Positions 25,835 through 34,229 of a DNA stretch of 64,000 bases are shown one piece after another. The number at the start of each line of letters is the position of its first letter. Position 1 is the stretch's first letter. The stretch lies in the NCBI RefSeq assembly GCF_016900655.1, contig NZ_JACJKH010000006.1, positions 62,001 through 126,000 of the forward strand, given 5' to 3'. A program made the translations under genes and the position numbers. The notes under the pieces were generated by a model. That model saw nothing but the letters and a program-made list of their open reading frames with translations, had not been told where the DNA came from and did not search any database. This DNA is from Drancourtella massiliensis. GTDB lineage: Bacteria > Bacillota > Clostridia > Lachnospirales > Lachnospiraceae.

Positions 25835-26593
25835 ATGACTTTGGAAGAGTTTTTCTGTGAAGTGCCAAAAGCGGCCCTGGCATTTTCCGGCGGCACAGAC
25901 TCGGCATTTCTTTTATGGGCGGCAAAGCAGTATGGCTGCGACGTACATGCTTATTATATGAAAACGGCTTTTCAGCCGGATTTTGAGATGGAAGACGCAC
26001 GCAAAGTTGTAGAAGAGCTTGGCATTCCGATGACTGTTCTGGAAAAGGACATTTTATCCGTTCAGGAAGCGGCCGCAAATGGACCAAAGAGGTGCTACTA
26101 CTGCAAAAGAGCGCTGTTTTCACAGCTATGGGCGGCAGCGCGAAAAGATGGTTACTTCTGTCTTCTGGATGGAACCAATGCGTCAGACGATGCAGATGAC
26201 CGTCCGGGTATGCAGGCGATTCGGGAACTTGAGGTACGTTCGCCCCTTCGGGAATGTGGAATTTCCAAAAGCGAAGTCCGGCGTCTGTCCGAAGAAGCAG
26301 GGCTCTTTACAAGCAGAAAACCGGCTTACGCCTGTCTCGCAACAAGAATCCCGACAGGGACACCTATTACACCGGAACTGCTGAAGACGGCAGAGACGGC
26401 AGAGACGGCACTGGCAAATCTTGGATTTCAGGATTTCCGCGTCCGTCTGATGGAGGATGGCGGCGCGCGGCTTCAGGTCACAGAAGAACAGATGCCTCTG
26501 CTGTTTCCCAAAAGGGAAGAAATCCTGACAACACTTCGGCCGCTCTTTTCATCCATCCTGCTGGATCTGGAAGCGCGGGCCAAATCAGTATAA
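25835..26593 (+). CDS. larE: LarE, ATP-dependent sacrificial sulfur transferase
   Basis: A 252-residue PP-loop ATPase. The SGGTDSAFLLWAA motif near residue 12 binds ATP; KRCYYCKRALF near 87 and YACLATRIPTG follow. Cys167 in the latter is equivalent to the cysteine whose sulfur is given up in L. plantarum LarE to build the nickel-pincer nucleotide. It works after LarB and before LarC. The AAAGGAGG site is strong. Confidence 0.93.
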   Translation: MTLEEFFCEVPKAALAFSGGTDSAFLLWAAKQYGCDVHAYYMKTAFQPDFEMEDARKVVEELGIPMTVLEKDILSVQEAAANGPKRCYYCKRALFSQLWAAARKDGYFCLLDGTNASDDADDRPGMQAIRELEVRSPLRECGISKSEVRRLSEEAGLFTSRKPAYACLATRIPTGTPITPELLKTAETAETALANLGFQDFRVRLMEDGGARLQVTEEQMPLLFPKREEILTTLRPLFSSILLDLEARAKSV

Positions 26594-26615
26594 CATCATC
26601 GGGAAGGAGAGCATT

Positions 26616-27380
26616 ATGGATAATAAATATGATATTTTACAGTTGCTTCGGAGTGTGGCAGACGGCACAACTGAACCGGAGCAGGCATTATTACAGTTAA
26701 AAGAAGCACCATTTGAAGATCTGGACTATGCCAAAATCGATCTGCACCGCAGTGTCCGTCAGGGCGCGGCAGAAGTCATTTACGGGGCAGGCAAAACACC
26801 GGAGCAGATCGCAGGGATCGTTCAGGCTATGGGAAACCGGGGATGCCGGAACATCCTGATTACCCGAGTCAGCCAGGAAACCGTAAATCAGCTTCCGGAT
26901 TCGATTCCCCTTGATTACCATGCGGATGCAAGGCTTGCCATTGCCTATCCGGCGGAACATAAAAAGAGGGGGCGTATCGTTGTCGCAACCGGAGGAACCA
27001 GCGATATCCCGGTGGCAGAAGAAGCGGCTCTGACCGCGGAAGTCCTGGGAAATCATGTTGTCCGCCTGTATGACGTTGGGGTGGCAGGCCTTCACAGGCT
27101 GTTATCCCATCTGGACGACCTGATGAGCGCCAGATGCATTGTTGCCGTGGCGGGAATGGAAGGTGCTCTGGCGTCTGTCATCGGTGGATTGGTGGACTGT
27201 CCGGTGATTGCGGTGCCGACCAGCGTCGGGTATGGAGCCAGCTTTGGGGGATTATCTGCGCTGTTGTCCATGCTGAATTCCTGTGCTTCCGGGTGCAGCG
27301 TCGTCAACATTGATAATGGATTCGGAGCAGGATATCTTGCCAGCAGAATCAATCAGATGGAAGGATTGGAGGAAGAGTAA
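26616..27380 (+). CDS. larB: LarB, NaAD carboxylase/hydrolase of nickel-pincer cofactor synthesis
   Basis: A 254-residue LarB with an N-terminal helical part (1-95) and a C-terminal PurE-like domain. IAVPTSVGYGASFGGLSALLSMLNSCASG holds Cys223, equivalent to the Cys that attacks the NaAD pyridinium ring. It makes the dicarboxylated nicotinate mononucleotide precursor. It is 22 bases after larE and its stop codon shares a base with the larC start. Confidence 0.93.
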   Translation: MDNKYDILQLLRSVADGTTEPEQALLQLKEAPFEDLDYAKIDLHRSVRQGAAEVIYGAGKTPEQIAGIVQAMGNRGCRNILITRVSQETVNQLPDSIPLDYHADARLAIAYPAEHKKRGRIVVATGGTSDIPVAEEAALTAEVLGNHVVRLYDVGVAGLHRLLSHLDDLMSARCIVAVAGMEGALASVIGGLVDCPVIAVPTSVGYGASFGGLSALLSMLNSCASGCSVVNIDNGFGAGYLASRINQMEGLEEE

Positions 27381-28690
27381 TGAGAACACTTTATATCGAA
27401 TGTAATATGGGAGCAGCCGGAGATATGCTGATGGCTGCATTATACGAACTTCTGGAGGATAAAGAGAAAGAAACATTTCTGCACACAATGAATCATCTGG
27501 GGCTGTCGGATGTCCGGGTGGAAGCTGAAAATGGATCCACCTGCGGTATCAGCGGAACTCACATGAAAGTAATAGTGCACGGAGAAGAAGAAGCTGTCGG
27601 AGGTCATGATCATCATGGTCACGAACATCATCATGAACATGACGGGGAACACCATCATGAGGAGCATCACCACGATGACCATCATCACAGCCACGACCAT
27701 CATCATGGACATTCTCACCACCACGCAGCTCCGGGATATATTGCGGACCTGATTGAACATCTGGAACTTCCGGCAGAGGTTAAGAATCACGCAAAATCCG
27801 TTTATTCTGCTATTGCGGACGCGGAATCCAAAGCACATGGCTGTCCGGTGGAGGAAATCCATTTTCATGAAGTGGGTGCTCTGGATGCAGTGGCGGATGT
27901 GGCAGGTGTCTGCTACGCCATGTTCCTGCTTCATCTGGACAAGGTGATTGTATCGCCTGTACATGTAGGAAAGGGAACGGTGCGTTGTGCCCACGGCATT
28001 ATGCCGGTTCCGGCTCCTGCTACGGCGAATCTGCTTGCAGGTGTTCCGGTCTATGCAGGAACGGTTCAGGGTGAGCTTTGTACCCCGACCGGAGCAGCGC
28101 TTCTGACACATTTTGCGGATCAATTTGCGGAAATGCCGATGATGAAAATCGCGAAAACGGGAATCGGAATCGGCACCAAACAGTTTGAACAGGCAAACTG
28201 CGTCCGTGCCTTTCTGGGAGAAACAGAGGAAGAGGGCGGCTCCATGATTACGGAACTGGTATGCAATATTGACGATATGACGCCGGAAACCCTTGCCTTT
28301 GCCTGCACAAGACTTCTGGAGCTTGGTGCACTGGATGTCTATACGGTTGCGGGAACCATGAAAAAAGGAAGATCAGGACATGTTCTGACAGTTCTCTGTG
28401 ATCCAGAAAAGGAAGAAGAGATGGCACGGCATATCCTGGCGCAGACAACTACAAATGGGCTTCGGATCCGCAGATGCCGGAAGTACTTTCTGAAGCCGGA
28501 AATCAGCGAAGTGGAGACCAAATGGGGGACGGTGAGAGTCAAAAAAGCCAGTGGATATGGCGTGACTCATATGAAACCGGAATTTGACGATGTATCCAGG
28601 CTTGCAAGAGTACACCAGATTTCCTGCGAACAGGTACGGGAGGAAGTGTTTGCTTCTATGCAAAATGAACATGGAAAGGATGCAGAATAA
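27380..28690 (+). CDS. larC: LarC, nickel-inserting cyclometallase, full-length with a His-rich insert
   Basis: A 436-residue LarC encoded in one frame, unlike L. plantarum larC, which needs a ribosomal frameshift. The N-terminus MRTLYIECNMGAAGDMLMAAL is typical. Residues about 75-115 are almost all His, Asp, Glu and Gly and could bind nickel. The C-terminal domain (about 285-436) contains CNIDDMTPE, where the acidic residues and CTP-binding part are expected. It inserts nickel into the pincer nucleotide using CTP. It overlaps larB by one base and the transporter gene by one base. Confidence 0.93.
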   Translation: MRTLYIECNMGAAGDMLMAALYELLEDKEKETFLHTMNHLGLSDVRVEAENGSTCGISGTHMKVIVHGEEEAVGGHDHHGHEHHHEHDGEHHHEEHHHDDHHHSHDHHHGHSHHHAAPGYIADLIEHLELPAEVKNHAKSVYSAIADAESKAHGCPVEEIHFHEVGALDAVADVAGVCYAMFLLHLDKVIVSPVHVGKGTVRCAHGIMPVPAPATANLLAGVPVYAGTVQGELCTPTGAALLTHFADQFAEMPMMKIAKTGIGIGTKQFEQANCVRAFLGETEEEGGSMITELVCNIDDMTPETLAFACTRLLELGALDVYTVAGTMKKGRSGHVLTVLCDPEKEEEMARHILAQTTTNGLRIRRCRKYFLKPEISEVETKWGTVRVKKASGYGVTHMKPEFDDVSRLARVHQISCEQVREEVFASMQNEHGKDAE

Positions 28691-30306
28691 TGAGAAGCAA
28701 TGTAAAACGAAAACCGGCGGCCCTCCTTGCCTGTTTGCTAGTGCTTTCCCTGATGGCAGGATGCGGTGGGTCCTCCTCTGAATCCCGGTCGAATACCTCA
28801 GAGAATCGTTCTTCCGTTGTGATTGCCATGGATCCCAACTCGGAGCCGGAAGCCGGATTTGATCCTGCTTTTGGCTGGGGAGCGGGAGAGCATGTGCATG
28901 AACCGTTGATCCAGAGCACGCTGACGGTCACAAATACGAATCTGACCATCGATTATGATCTGGCTACAGATTATTCTGTCAGTGAGGACGGACTGCTCTG
29001 GACTGTTCATATCCGGGATGATGTAAAGTTTACCGATGGAGAACCGCTGACAGCCAGAGATGTGGCATTTACTTATAATACAGTGAAAGAAGCCAGTTCC
29101 GTCAATGATTTTACCATGCTGGATCATGCAGAGGCTCTGGATGATACAACAGTTGTTTTCCATATGACACGGCCGTTTTCCATCTGGCCTTACACTATGG
29201 CTGTTGTGGGAATCGTTCCGGAACATGCATATGGCAGCGCTTCCTATGGTTCTAATCCGATCGGTTCCGGCAGATATATCTTGAAACAGTGGGATAAGGG
29301 ACAGCAGGTCATTCTGGATGCTAATCCGGACTATTATGGCGAACAGCCAAATATGCAGAGGGTAACGATTGTATTTATGGAAGAGGACGCGGCATTTCTG
29401 GCTGCTCAGGCCGGAGAAGTAGACCTTGCCTATACTTCTGCGACTTACTCCGATCAGACTGTGGAAGGCTATTCCCTTGCCGCATATGAAAGCGTGGATA
29501 ACAGAGGATTCAATCTTCCGGCTGTCCCGGAGCAGACGACAGAATCCGGAGAGACGATCGGAAATGATTTTACTACCGATGTACAGGTACGCCGTGCCAT
29601 CAATATTGGTGTGGACCGTCAGGAAATGATCGATCATGTCCTGAACGGTTACGGATCCCCGGCGTATAGTGTCTGTGACCAAATGCCGTGGTATAATTCC
29701 GCATCGGAAGTCACTTATGATCCGGAGAAAGCCAAATCACTTCTGGACGAAGCAGGATGGAAGACAGGAGAAGACGGAATCCGGGAAAAAGACGGTGTCA
29801 AGGCAGAATTAAATCTGCTCTATGCAACCGGAGATTCAGTGCGCCAGGCGCTGGCGGCTGATTTTGCCGAACAGCTGAAGGAACTTGGAATTTCCTGTAC
29901 GCTGGAAGGTGTCGGCTGGGATACAGCTTATGACCGGGCACAGTCCGATCCGTTGATCTGGGGATGGGGCGCGCATACGCCGATGGAGCTTTATAATATT
30001 TACCATACAATTGGAGACACCGGACTGGCGCAGTATTCTCCGTATTCCAACTCCACTGTGGATGTCTATATGGATCAGGCACTTGCCTCCAGTGATCTGG
30101 AAGTATCTTATGATCTCTGGCAGAAAGCCCAGTGGGACGGCACTACCGGAGTAACACAGGATGGAGATATTCCGTGGGTATGGCTGGTCAATATTGATCA
30201 TCTCTACTGGGTAGCGGACGGACTTCAGGTCGCAGAACAGAAAATCCACCCTCATGGACATGGTTGGTCCATTGTGAATAATGTCGATCAGTGGAGCTGG
30301 AGTTAG
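28690..30306 (+). CDS. nikA: Nickel/peptide ABC transporter substrate-binding lipoprotein
   Basis: A 538-residue SBP_bac_5 (cluster C) protein. A lipoprotein signal ends in LSLMAGC with Cys25, then a Ser-rich linker. VHIRDDVKFTDGEPLTARDVAFTYNT is a family signature. The direct junction with larC (TAATG) supports nickel as the likely ligand, perhaps complexed with a chelator. Ligand choice is inferred from context only; oligopeptide binding would look the same. Confidence 0.85.
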   Translation: MRSNVKRKPAALLACLLVLSLMAGCGGSSSESRSNTSENRSSVVIAMDPNSEPEAGFDPAFGWGAGEHVHEPLIQSTLTVTNTNLTIDYDLATDYSVSEDGLLWTVHIRDDVKFTDGEPLTARDVAFTYNTVKEASSVNDFTMLDHAEALDDTTVVFHMTRPFSIWPYTMAVVGIVPEHAYGSASYGSNPIGSGRYILKQWDKGQQVILDANPDYYGEQPNMQRVTIVFMEEDAAFLAAQAGEVDLAYTSATYSDQTVEGYSLAAYESVDNRGFNLPAVPEQTTESGETIGNDFTTDVQVRRAINIGVDRQEMIDHVLNGYGSPAYSVCDQMPWYNSASEVTYDPEKAKSLLDEAGWKTGEDGIREKDGVKAELNLLYATGDSVRQALAADFAEQLKELGISCTLEGVGWDTAYDRAQSDPLIWGWGAHTPMELYNIYHTIGDTGLAQYSPYSNSTVDVYMDQALASSDLEVSYDLWQKAQWDGTTGVTQDGDIPWVWLVNIDHLYWVADGLQVAEQKIHPHGHGWSIVNNVDQWSWS

Positions 30307-30344
30307 ATGATCAAAACGAGATCGAAAGGAAAGGACGGATAGCA

Positions 30345-31336
30345 TTGAAACATCGACTGAAATTTGCCGGAAAAAAACTGATCCGGATGCTGCTTCTCCT
30401 TCTGGGAGTGAGCCTTCTGACCTTTCTCCTGATGTGGTCTTCGCCGCTGGATCCGCTGCAGACCAATGTCGGTCAGACTGCGCTTGGCTCCATGACGCAG
30501 GAACAGATCGCAGAACTGGAAGCGTACTGGGGCGTGGATATGCTTCCGGCACAGCGGTATCTCGGATGGCTGAGCGGCGTACTTCACGGAGATTTCGGCA
30601 CCTCACTTCTTTACCGTCAGCCGGTTCTGACGGTGATAGGAGAGCGTCTTGCCAATTCGGTGGGGCTGATGGCGGCCACCTGGATCTTTTCTGGGGTCCT
30701 TGGACTGGTTCTTGGCATGCTTGCAGGGGCTTACCGAAATCGATGGCCGGACCGGGTGATCCGGGGATACTGCCTTTTGATTTCCAGTACGCCGGCTTTC
30801 TGGCTTGCCATTTTACTTCTGATGATCTTTGCGGTGGAACTGGGATGGCTGCCCGTAGGTCTCGCCGTTCCGATGGGACTTCAGGCGGATTCGGTCACGT
30901 TCATTGACCGGCTTCGTCACGGGATTCTCCCGGTTCTTACGCTAAGCATGACCGGAGTAGCGAACATTGCCCTGCACACGAGAGAAAAACTGATCGAAGT
31001 CCTGTCATCGGACTATATACTTTTCGCAAAAGCAAGAGGGGAATCGCAGACATCCATTTTTTGCGGCACGGATTGCGTAATGTCTCGCTTCCTGCCATGA
31101 CCCTGCAGTTTGCATCCATCAGTGAAATCATCGGAGGGTCGGTTCTGGTGGAACAGGTCTTTTCCTATCCGGGGCTTGGACAGGCGGCGGTTACCGCAGG
31201 TCTGGGAAGTGACCTTCCGCTGCTTCTTGGCATTACCGTTATTACGGCGGCGATTGTCTTTGCCGGAAATCTGGCAGCGGATCTTCTCTACGGTGTCATC
31301 GATCCAAAAATCCGAAGGAGGGCCGCAAAGTTATGA
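30345..31336 (+). pseudogene. nikB: NikB-like ABC permease, frameshifted
   Basis: The first part (TTG at 30345, RBS AAAGGACGG) reads as a NikB/DppB-type permease to ARGESQTSIF and then goes out of frame, stopping at 31100. The second part, from 31061, continues the same protein as LRHGLRNVSLPAMTLQFASISE to 31336. The join is at a run of six T at 31057-31062; one extra T would restore a full 331-residue protein. So either a true mutation, a slippage site or a sequencing error. All other permease landmarks, including the EAA-loop region, are conserved. An upstream in-frame ATG at 30291 exists inside nikA. Confidence 0.85.
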
Positions 31337-32157
31337 AACCACAGAATCAAAGAAGAAATACGATCCTGTTTCTAATTGTGACGGCCGGAGTGCTCATTCT
31401 GATCACCGCAGCGGGAATGCTTCTGAAGGATCAGGCTGTCCAGACAAATTTTGCAAGAAAGAATCTGGCGCCTTCCAGAGAATTCTTATTTGGCACCGAC
31501 TGGATGGGGAGAGATATGTTTGCCCGGACATTGGCGGGGCTGTCACTTAGTATCCGGATTGGACTGCTCACAGCCGCGGTAAGCGCCCTGATTGCCCTGA
31601 TTCTTGGAACGGCCTGCGCAGTTCTGGGAAGAGCAGCAGATGCAGTGATTTCCTGGTGGATTGATCTGATGATGGGTATCCCGCATATCCTTCTGGTGAT
31701 GCTTATTTCCATCGCCTGCGGGCGGGGATTTACCGGAGTGGTTGCCGGTGTCGCCCTGAGCCACTGGACTTCTCTTGCGCGGGTTATCCGCGGGGAAGTG
31801 CTGCAGCTTCGGGAAGCGCCATATATTCTGACGGCCTCAAAATTGGGCGTATCAAAGATGCAGATCGTAAAAAACCATATGATTCCCCACCTTCTTCCGC
31901 AGTTTGTAACCGGGCTGATTCTGTTGTTCCCGCATGCGATTCTGCATGAATCCAGTATTACCTTTCTGGGATTCGGTCTCTCTTCGGAGCAGCCTGCCAT
32001 CGGAGTAATCCTTTCAGAAAGCATGCGTTACCTGACAACCGGAAGATGGTGGCTTGCACTGTTCCCGGGGCTGTCGCTGGTTTGTGTCGTGATGCTGTTT
32101 GCCCTGCTTGGAGAACGGGTGGCGAAGCTGCTGAACCCGGCCAGTGCACATGAGTAA
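31333..32157 (+). CDS. nikC: NikC-like ABC transporter permease
   Basis: A 274-residue DppC/NikC-type permease with about six membrane helices. FLFGTDWMGRDMFARTLAG near residue 50 is the characteristic N-terminal motif of this subgroup, and the EAA-like loop reads LREAPYILTASKLGVS near 157. It would form the channel with the NikB protein. It overlaps the nikB frame end by 4 bases (ATGA). Confidence 0.9.
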   Translation: MKPQNQRRNTILFLIVTAGVLILITAAGMLLKDQAVQTNFARKNLAPSREFLFGTDWMGRDMFARTLAGLSLSIRIGLLTAAVSALIALILGTACAVLGRAADAVISWWIDLMMGIPHILLVMLISIACGRGFTGVVAGVALSHWTSLARVIRGEVLQLREAPYILTASKLGVSKMQIVKNHMIPHLLPQFVTGLILLFPHAILHESSITFLGFGLSSEQPAIGVILSESMRYLTTGRWWLALFPGLSLVCVVMLFALLGERVAKLLNPASAHE

Positions 32158-32168
32158 GGAGGAATATT

Positions 32169-33110
32169 TTGGAACCGATTTTAGAAATTTCCCATTTGTC
32201 TATTACGTTTATACAATACGAACGCGGCATTCATAAGCGCGAGCTCCCTGTAATTAAAGATCTGTCACTGCAGATCGAGCCGGGGCAGATTGTCGCCGCA
32301 GTGGGAGCAAGCGGATCCGGAAAAAGTCTGCTGGCTCACAGTATTCTGGGCATCCTGCCTTATAACAGCCGGATGAGTGGAACACTGAAATATGACGGCC
32401 GGCCTCTGACACAAGAGCGGGCAGAAGCCCTCAGGGGGCGGGAGATTATGCTGATCCCGCAGGGCGTCACGTATCTGGATCCACTGATGAAGATCGGGCC
32501 GCAGATCAGAAAAGGAAAACGAGATGCGGGAATCCGGGAACGGTGCCGGGCTGCGCTGAAGCGGTATGAGCTGAAGGAAGAGATCGAGGAGCAGTATCCG
32601 TTTGAAATTTCCGGCGGTATGGCACGCAGGGTACTGATTGCCTCGGCAGTAACCGAATCTCCCAGACTGATCATTGCCGACGAGCCCACACCGGGACTGG
32701 ATAAAAAGGCGGCTGGAAGAATTCTCGGGCATTTTCGGGAGCTGGCTGAGGAAGGAGCCGGTATCCTCTTTATCACACATGATCTGGAACTTGCCCTGAC
32801 TGTTGCGGACAGGGTTGCAGTATTTTATGCCGGGGAGACTATAGAAGAAGCGGATGCTTCAGATTTTAAGGATGTAGAAAAACTCCGGCATCCGTTTACA
32901 AAATCCTTATGGCATGCCATGCCGGAACATGGATTTCATCCGATTCCAGGATCGCAGCCTTATCCGGGAACAATGGCGAAAGGATGCCCGTTTGCGCGGC
33001 AGTGCAGAAAGTGCACAATACTTTGCCGGGAGGCAGATCAGATTTCACTGAAACCATACCGGGGCGGACTGGTACGATGTCTGTATCCGGGGAAGGAGGA
33101 GGCAAAATGA
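32169..33110 (+). CDS. nikD: NikD-like ABC transporter ATP-binding protein
   Basis: A 313-residue ATPase. Walker A is GASGSGKSLL near residue 43, the signature ISGGMARRVLIASA is near 149, Walker B is LIIADEP near 168. The C-terminal extension with four cysteines (CPFARQCRKCTILC) is the oligopeptide/dipeptide-type C-terminal domain. Start is TTG at 32169 with AAGGAGG. It overlaps the next ATPase gene by 4 bases. Confidence 0.9.
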   Translation: MEPILEISHLSITFIQYERGIHKRELPVIKDLSLQIEPGQIVAAVGASGSGKSLLAHSILGILPYNSRMSGTLKYDGRPLTQERAEALRGREIMLIPQGVTYLDPLMKIGPQIRKGKRDAGIRERCRAALKRYELKEEIEEQYPFEISGGMARRVLIASAVTESPRLIIADEPTPGLDKKAAGRILGHFRELAEEGAGILFITHDLELALTVADRVAVFYAGETIEEADASDFKDVEKLRHPFTKSLWHAMPEHGFHPIPGSQPYPGTMAKGCPFARQCRKCTILCREADQISLKPYRGGLVRCLYPGKEEAK

Positions 33111-33712
33111 TACTGCAGGCAGAACACCTTACATTTTCCTATCGAAGAAGAAAACAGGAGTGCATTTTGCAGGATTACAGCCTGTCAATTACTTCCGGAG
33201 AGCGCGTAGGCCTGAGAGCACCAAGCGGCCGTGGAAAGACGACATTGTGCAGGCTTCTGGCAGGATATGAAAAGCCGCAGCAGGGGAAGGTCCTTCTGAA
33301 TGGAAAGGCACTTTCCTCTTTTCGCGGCGTCTGTCCGGTTCAGATGGTATGGCAGCATCCGGAAACGGTAGTGGATCCATTGTTACAGCTTGGTGTCACC
33401 TTGAACGAAGCAGGAAAGCCGGAGGAACGGCTTTTGAAGGAACTTCATATTGAAGAAGGGTGGCTGAAACGGTATCCTTCGGAATTATCCGGCGGGGAAC
33501 TGCAGCGGTTCTGCCTTGCCCGGGCTCTGCATCCGGACACCCGCTTTCTCCTCTGCGATGAGATTACGGCCATGCTGGATCTGGTCACCCAGGCGCAGAT
33601 CTGGAATTTCCTGCTGGAAGAGGGAAAACAAAGAGATCTGGGAATGCTGATCGTAAGTCACGATGACGCCCTGCTCCAAAAAGTCTGTACGAGAATAGAA
33701 ACGCTGCCGTAG
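33107..33712 (+). CDS. nikE: NikE-like ABC transporter ATP-binding protein
   Basis: A 201-residue, compact ATPase. Walker A is unusual: APSGRGKTTL near residue 38. The signature LSGGELQRFCLARA and the Walker B region FLLCDEITAMLD are clear. It lacks the C-terminal oligopeptide domain present in the previous ATPase. The start at 33107 (ATGA overlap, GGAGGAGG site) is chosen over a long upstream extension that only mirrors the previous gene. It ends the lar-transporter operon. Confidence 0.88.
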   Translation: MILQAEHLTFSYRRRKQECILQDYSLSITSGERVGLRAPSGRGKTTLCRLLAGYEKPQQGKVLLNGKALSSFRGVCPVQMVWQHPETVVDPLLQLGVTLNEAGKPEERLLKELHIEEGWLKRYPSELSGGELQRFCLARALHPDTRFLLCDEITAMLDLVTQAQIWNFLLEEGKQRDLGMLIVSHDDALLQKVCTRIETLP

Positions 33713-33723
33713 ATTTCTATGCA

Positions 33724-33752
33724 TTGACATTTTTCTAAAAAACAGGTATGGT
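33724..33752 (+). promoter_or_regulatory. Probable promoter of the VOC gene
   Basis: TTGACA (33724-33729) and TATGGT (33747-33752) with a 17-base spacer. The -10 is weak. Confidence 0.5.
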
Positions 33753-33774
33753 AGATTCAGAAAGGAGAAATACC

Positions 33775-34137
33775 ATGTTCGCATTTAATCATTTTAATTT
33801 TAACGTTCTCGATCTGGAAAAGAGCCTGAAATTCTATGAAGAGGCTCTGGGTTTGAAAGAGGTAAGGAGAAAGGAAGCCGAAGACGGAAGCTTTATCCTT
33901 GTTTACCTCGGAGACGGCAAGAGTTCCTTTACACTTGAGTTGACCTGGCTGAAAGAAAGAACAGAAAAATACGATCTGGGAGAGGAAGAATTCCACCTTG
34001 CTTTCACAACAGATCATTACGAAGAAGCATACCGGAAACATAAAGAAATGGGAGTGATCCTGTTTGAAAATCCGGAGATGGGTATCTATTTTATCGGAGA
34101 TCCGGACGGATACTGGATCGAGATTGTTCCGGCGTAA
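33775..34137 (+). CDS. VOC family protein, glyoxalase I-like (lactoylglutathione lyase)
   Basis: A 120-residue single-domain glyoxalase fold protein. NHFNFNVLDLEKSLKFYEEALG opens the first beta-alpha-beta-beta-beta unit (metal His near residue 5), FTLELTW contributes a Glu, FHLAFTTDHYEEAYRKHK opens the second unit, and DPDGYWIEIV ends it with the last Glu ligand. It may detoxify methylglyoxal, but other VOC activities are possible. AAAGGAG precedes the ATG. It is a single-gene unit between a promoter and a strong terminator. Confidence 0.85.
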   Translation: MFAFNHFNFNVLDLEKSLKFYEEALGLKEVRRKEAEDGSFILVYLGDGKSSFTLELTWLKERTEKYDLGEEEFHLAFTTDHYEEAYRKHKEMGVILFENPEMGIYFIGDPDGYWIEIVPA

Positions 34138-34154
34138 AGTTATTATCCCTTTAG

Positions 34155-34206
34155 AGTGAACATCCGGAAATCTCTTTTGCAGATGATCTCCGGATGTTCA
34201 CTTTTC
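34155..34206 (+). terminator. Terminator of the VOC gene
   Basis: AGTGAACATCCGGA (34155-34168) pairs perfectly with TCCGGATGTTCACT (34189-34202), 14 bp, followed by TTTTC. The opposing gene ends 24 bases further on. Confidence 0.85.
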
Positions 34207-34229
34207 AGTATGATGCAATGTCATACCCT

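Noticed and set aside
28798-29682. 294-residue minus-strand ORF in the nickel-binding protein gene
   Set aside because: Antisense shadow of a gene with lipoprotein signal and family signature.
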